From an uncultured Paraburkholderia sp. (GTDB lineage: Bacteria; Pseudomonadota; Gammaproteobacteria; Burkholderiales; Burkholderiaceae), in assembly GCA_937917025.1 (NCBI GenBank), contig CALFSF010000398.1, positions 1 to 10,472 of the forward strand: a stretch of 10,472 nucleotides of DNA, read 5' to 3'. The notes beneath the pieces are model-generated. The model did not search any database and was not told the origin of the DNA. It saw only the letters and a program-made list of their open reading frames with translations. Below are positions 9,034-10,472 of the stretch, piece by piece (the first letter of the stretch is position 1; each line of letters opens with the position of its first letter). A program made the translations under genes and the position numbers.

Positions 9034-10472
9034 ATGGATATTCTCTCCCTTCGTCGCGCGAGCGTCGGCGCCAGACTTGCCATGCTCTCGTGCGTGCTGG
9101 TGGCGCTCATTTTCGCGGCGTTCACATGGGCCCTCACCCGCTCGGCCGGCGATCAGATCAGCGAACAGGTGATCGCCCGGATCGGCGAAAAAGACCGTTC
9201 GATCGCCTCGATGATCGCGCTCTTCGACAGCAGCCTCGACGCCGAGGTCGGCCGCTCGATGAACCTCTTCGCCAGTTTCCTGCCCGCCAGCTATTCGGTC
9301 GACGAAACGCAGAAGGTGGACATCAACGGCGTCGCCACGCCGACCATGAAAGCCGGCGACAAGCAGCTCAACCTCGACTTTTCGATTCCCGACCAGTTTC
9401 TGGAGCGCAGCGGCGCCATCGCGTCCGTGTTCGCGCGCACCGGCGACGACTTCGTGCGCGTCACGACCTCGCTGAAAAAGCAGGACGGCTCGCGCGCGAT
9501 CGGCACGCTGCTCGACCGCAAGGGCCCGGCGTACTCCGTGGTGCTGGCCGGCAAGACGTACACCGGGCTTGCCCCGCTTTTTGGCAAACGTTACATCACG
9601 CAATATCGGCCCGTCACCGACGCCGCCGGCCGTGTGATCGGCGCGCTTTTCGTCGGCGTCGACGTGGAGCCGCAGATCAAGTCGATCGAAGACGGCATCC
9701 GTCAGCTGAAGATCGGCGACAGCGGTTACTACTTTGTCCTGAACGCGTCGAACGGGCCGGAGCGCGGCAAGTTCGTCGTCCATCCGGCCGCCGCCGGCCA
9801 CGCCGCCGACGACGCCAACGCGCCGTACAAACAGATGCTCGACGCGAAGGAAGGCCAGCTCGCGTACACGTCGGCGGATGCGACGCTCGGCGAAACGCAT
9901 GCGCGCGAGAAGTACGTTTCCTTCATCAGCGTGCCGGAATGGCAATGGCTGGTGGGCGGCGTCGCGCCGCGCGACGAGGTGATGGCGGAAGTCGCCGCCA
10001 CCCGCAATCGCTTCCTCGTGATCGGCTTCGTGCTGGTCGTGGCGTTCGCGGCGATCTTCCTGTTCGCGGTGCGCCGGATGGTCAGCCGTCCGCTCGACGA
10101 GGCGGCGAAAGCGTCGGAGCGGCTCGCTTCGGGCGACCTGAGCGTGCGCGTCGCGAACGGCCGCACGGACGAAATCGGCCGCCTGCTGAGCGCAATCGAC
10201 GGCATCGGCGAAGGACTCGCGCGCATCGTCACGCAGGTGCGCGGCGCGTCGTCGAACATGACGCACGGCACGGCGGAAATCGCCACCGGCAGCGGCGACA
10301 TCGCGACGCGCATCGCGACGCAGGCGAGCAGCCTCGAGGAAACCGCGGCGAGCATGGAACAGATCACCTCGACCGTGCAGCAGAACGCCGCGCATGCCGC
10401 GCAGGCGAACACGCTCGTCACGAGCGCTTCGGACGCGGCGCTCGACGGCGGCCGCGCGGTGCAGCGCGTCGT
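9034..10472 (+). CDS. Methyl-accepting chemotaxis protein with Cache_3-Cache_2 sensor, 3' end cut by window edge
   Basis: 479 complete codons are readable and the frame is open at the window end. A first membrane helix (about 17-34) and a second (327-346) enclose a periplasmic sensor of about 290 residues. Its first half carries the Cache_3-Cache_2 signature TGDDFVRVTTSLKKQDGSRA (136-155), then TYTGLAPLFGKRYITQY (175-191) and GALFVGVD. Its second half has GYYFVLN and KFVVHP, like Cache_2. A HAMP domain follows (about 347-400, with SRPLDEAA), then the start of the signalling helix with QASSLEETAASMEQITSTV, a typical methylation region. The CheA/CheW-contacting hairpin tip and the C-terminus lie beyond the window. 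The ligand cannot be told from sequence; Cache sensors often bind small organic acids or amino acids. An in-frame TAA 15 bases upstream confirms the earliest possible start, though no clear ribosome binding site is visible. A FliA promoter drives it. Confidence 0.95.
   Translation, partial: MDILSLRRASVGARLAMLSCVLVALIFAAFTWALTRSAGDQISEQVIARIGEKDRSIASMIALFDSSLDAEVGRSMNLFASFLPASYSVDETQKVDINGVATPTMKAGDKQLNLDFSIPDQFLERSGAIASVFARTGDDFVRVTTSLKKQDGSRAIGTLLDRKGPAYSVVLAGKTYTGLAPLFGKRYITQYRPVTDAAGRVIGALFVGVDVEPQIKSIEDGIRQLKIGDSGYYFVLNASNGPERGKFVVHPAAAGHAADDANAPYKQMLDAKEGQLAYTSADATLGETHAREKYVSFISVPEWQWLVGGVAPRDEVMAEVAATRNRFLVIGFVLVVAFAAIFLFAVRRMVSRPLDEAAKASERLASGDLSVRVANGRTDEIGRLLSAIDGIGEGLARIVTQVRGASSNMTHGTAEIATGSGDIATRIATQASSLEETAASMEQITSTVQQNAAHAAQANTLVTSASDAALDGGRAVQRV

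Noticed and set aside
9028..10395. 455-codon minus-strand open frame opposite the chemoreceptor
   Set aside because: It is a codon-bias shadow. The plus strand encodes a continuous Cache, HAMP and methylation-helix protein preceded by a FliA promoter.

Overview
The window is GC-rich and tightly packed, with strong G/C preference at third codon positions. It looks like chromosomal DNA of a beta-proteobacterium, most likely Burkholderia, Paraburkholderia or Caballeronia. That assignment rests on recognising protein families and codon style, not on any database search. I see no RNA genes, insertion sequences, CRISPR arrays, phage genes or integration scars.

Layout. The left half (1-5351) is read on the minus strand. 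It starts with a DUF1254/DUF1214 lipoprotein gene (5351 to 3930). After a 216-bp gap comes a very long AsmA-like DUF748 gene (3713 to beyond position 1), which lacks only its extreme 3' end. A 249-bp divergent intergenic region (5352-5600) separates this half from the plus-strand right half. The right half holds a PaiB-family FMN-binding protein (5601-6242), a copper-exporting P1B-type ATPase CopA (6426-8894), and a methyl-accepting chemotaxis protein (9034 to beyond the end of the window). No gene-free stretch exceeds 300 bases.

Regulation is unusually readable at two promoters. copA is preceded by a MerR/CueR-type promoter: TTGACC, a 19-bp spacer carrying an ACCTTCC-N7-GGAATGT dyad, then GATACT. 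This predicts copper-induced expression by a CueR encoded elsewhere. The chemoreceptor is preceded by an exact sigma-28 (FliA) consensus, TAAA-N15-GCCGATAA, which predicts late flagellar-class expression.

The genes form independent units, not one pathway. Two are envelope proteins of uncertain function (a lipoprotein and an inner-membrane-anchored, periplasm-spanning AsmA-like protein with an apparent OmpA-like C-terminus). One is a small flavin-fold protein, one is copper detoxification, and one is chemotaxis. I did not find a clearly new multi-gene system. The most worthwhile leads are the OmpA-like end of the DUF748 protein, the two near-identical metal-binding domains of CopA, and unexplained repeats upstream of the two minus-strand genes.
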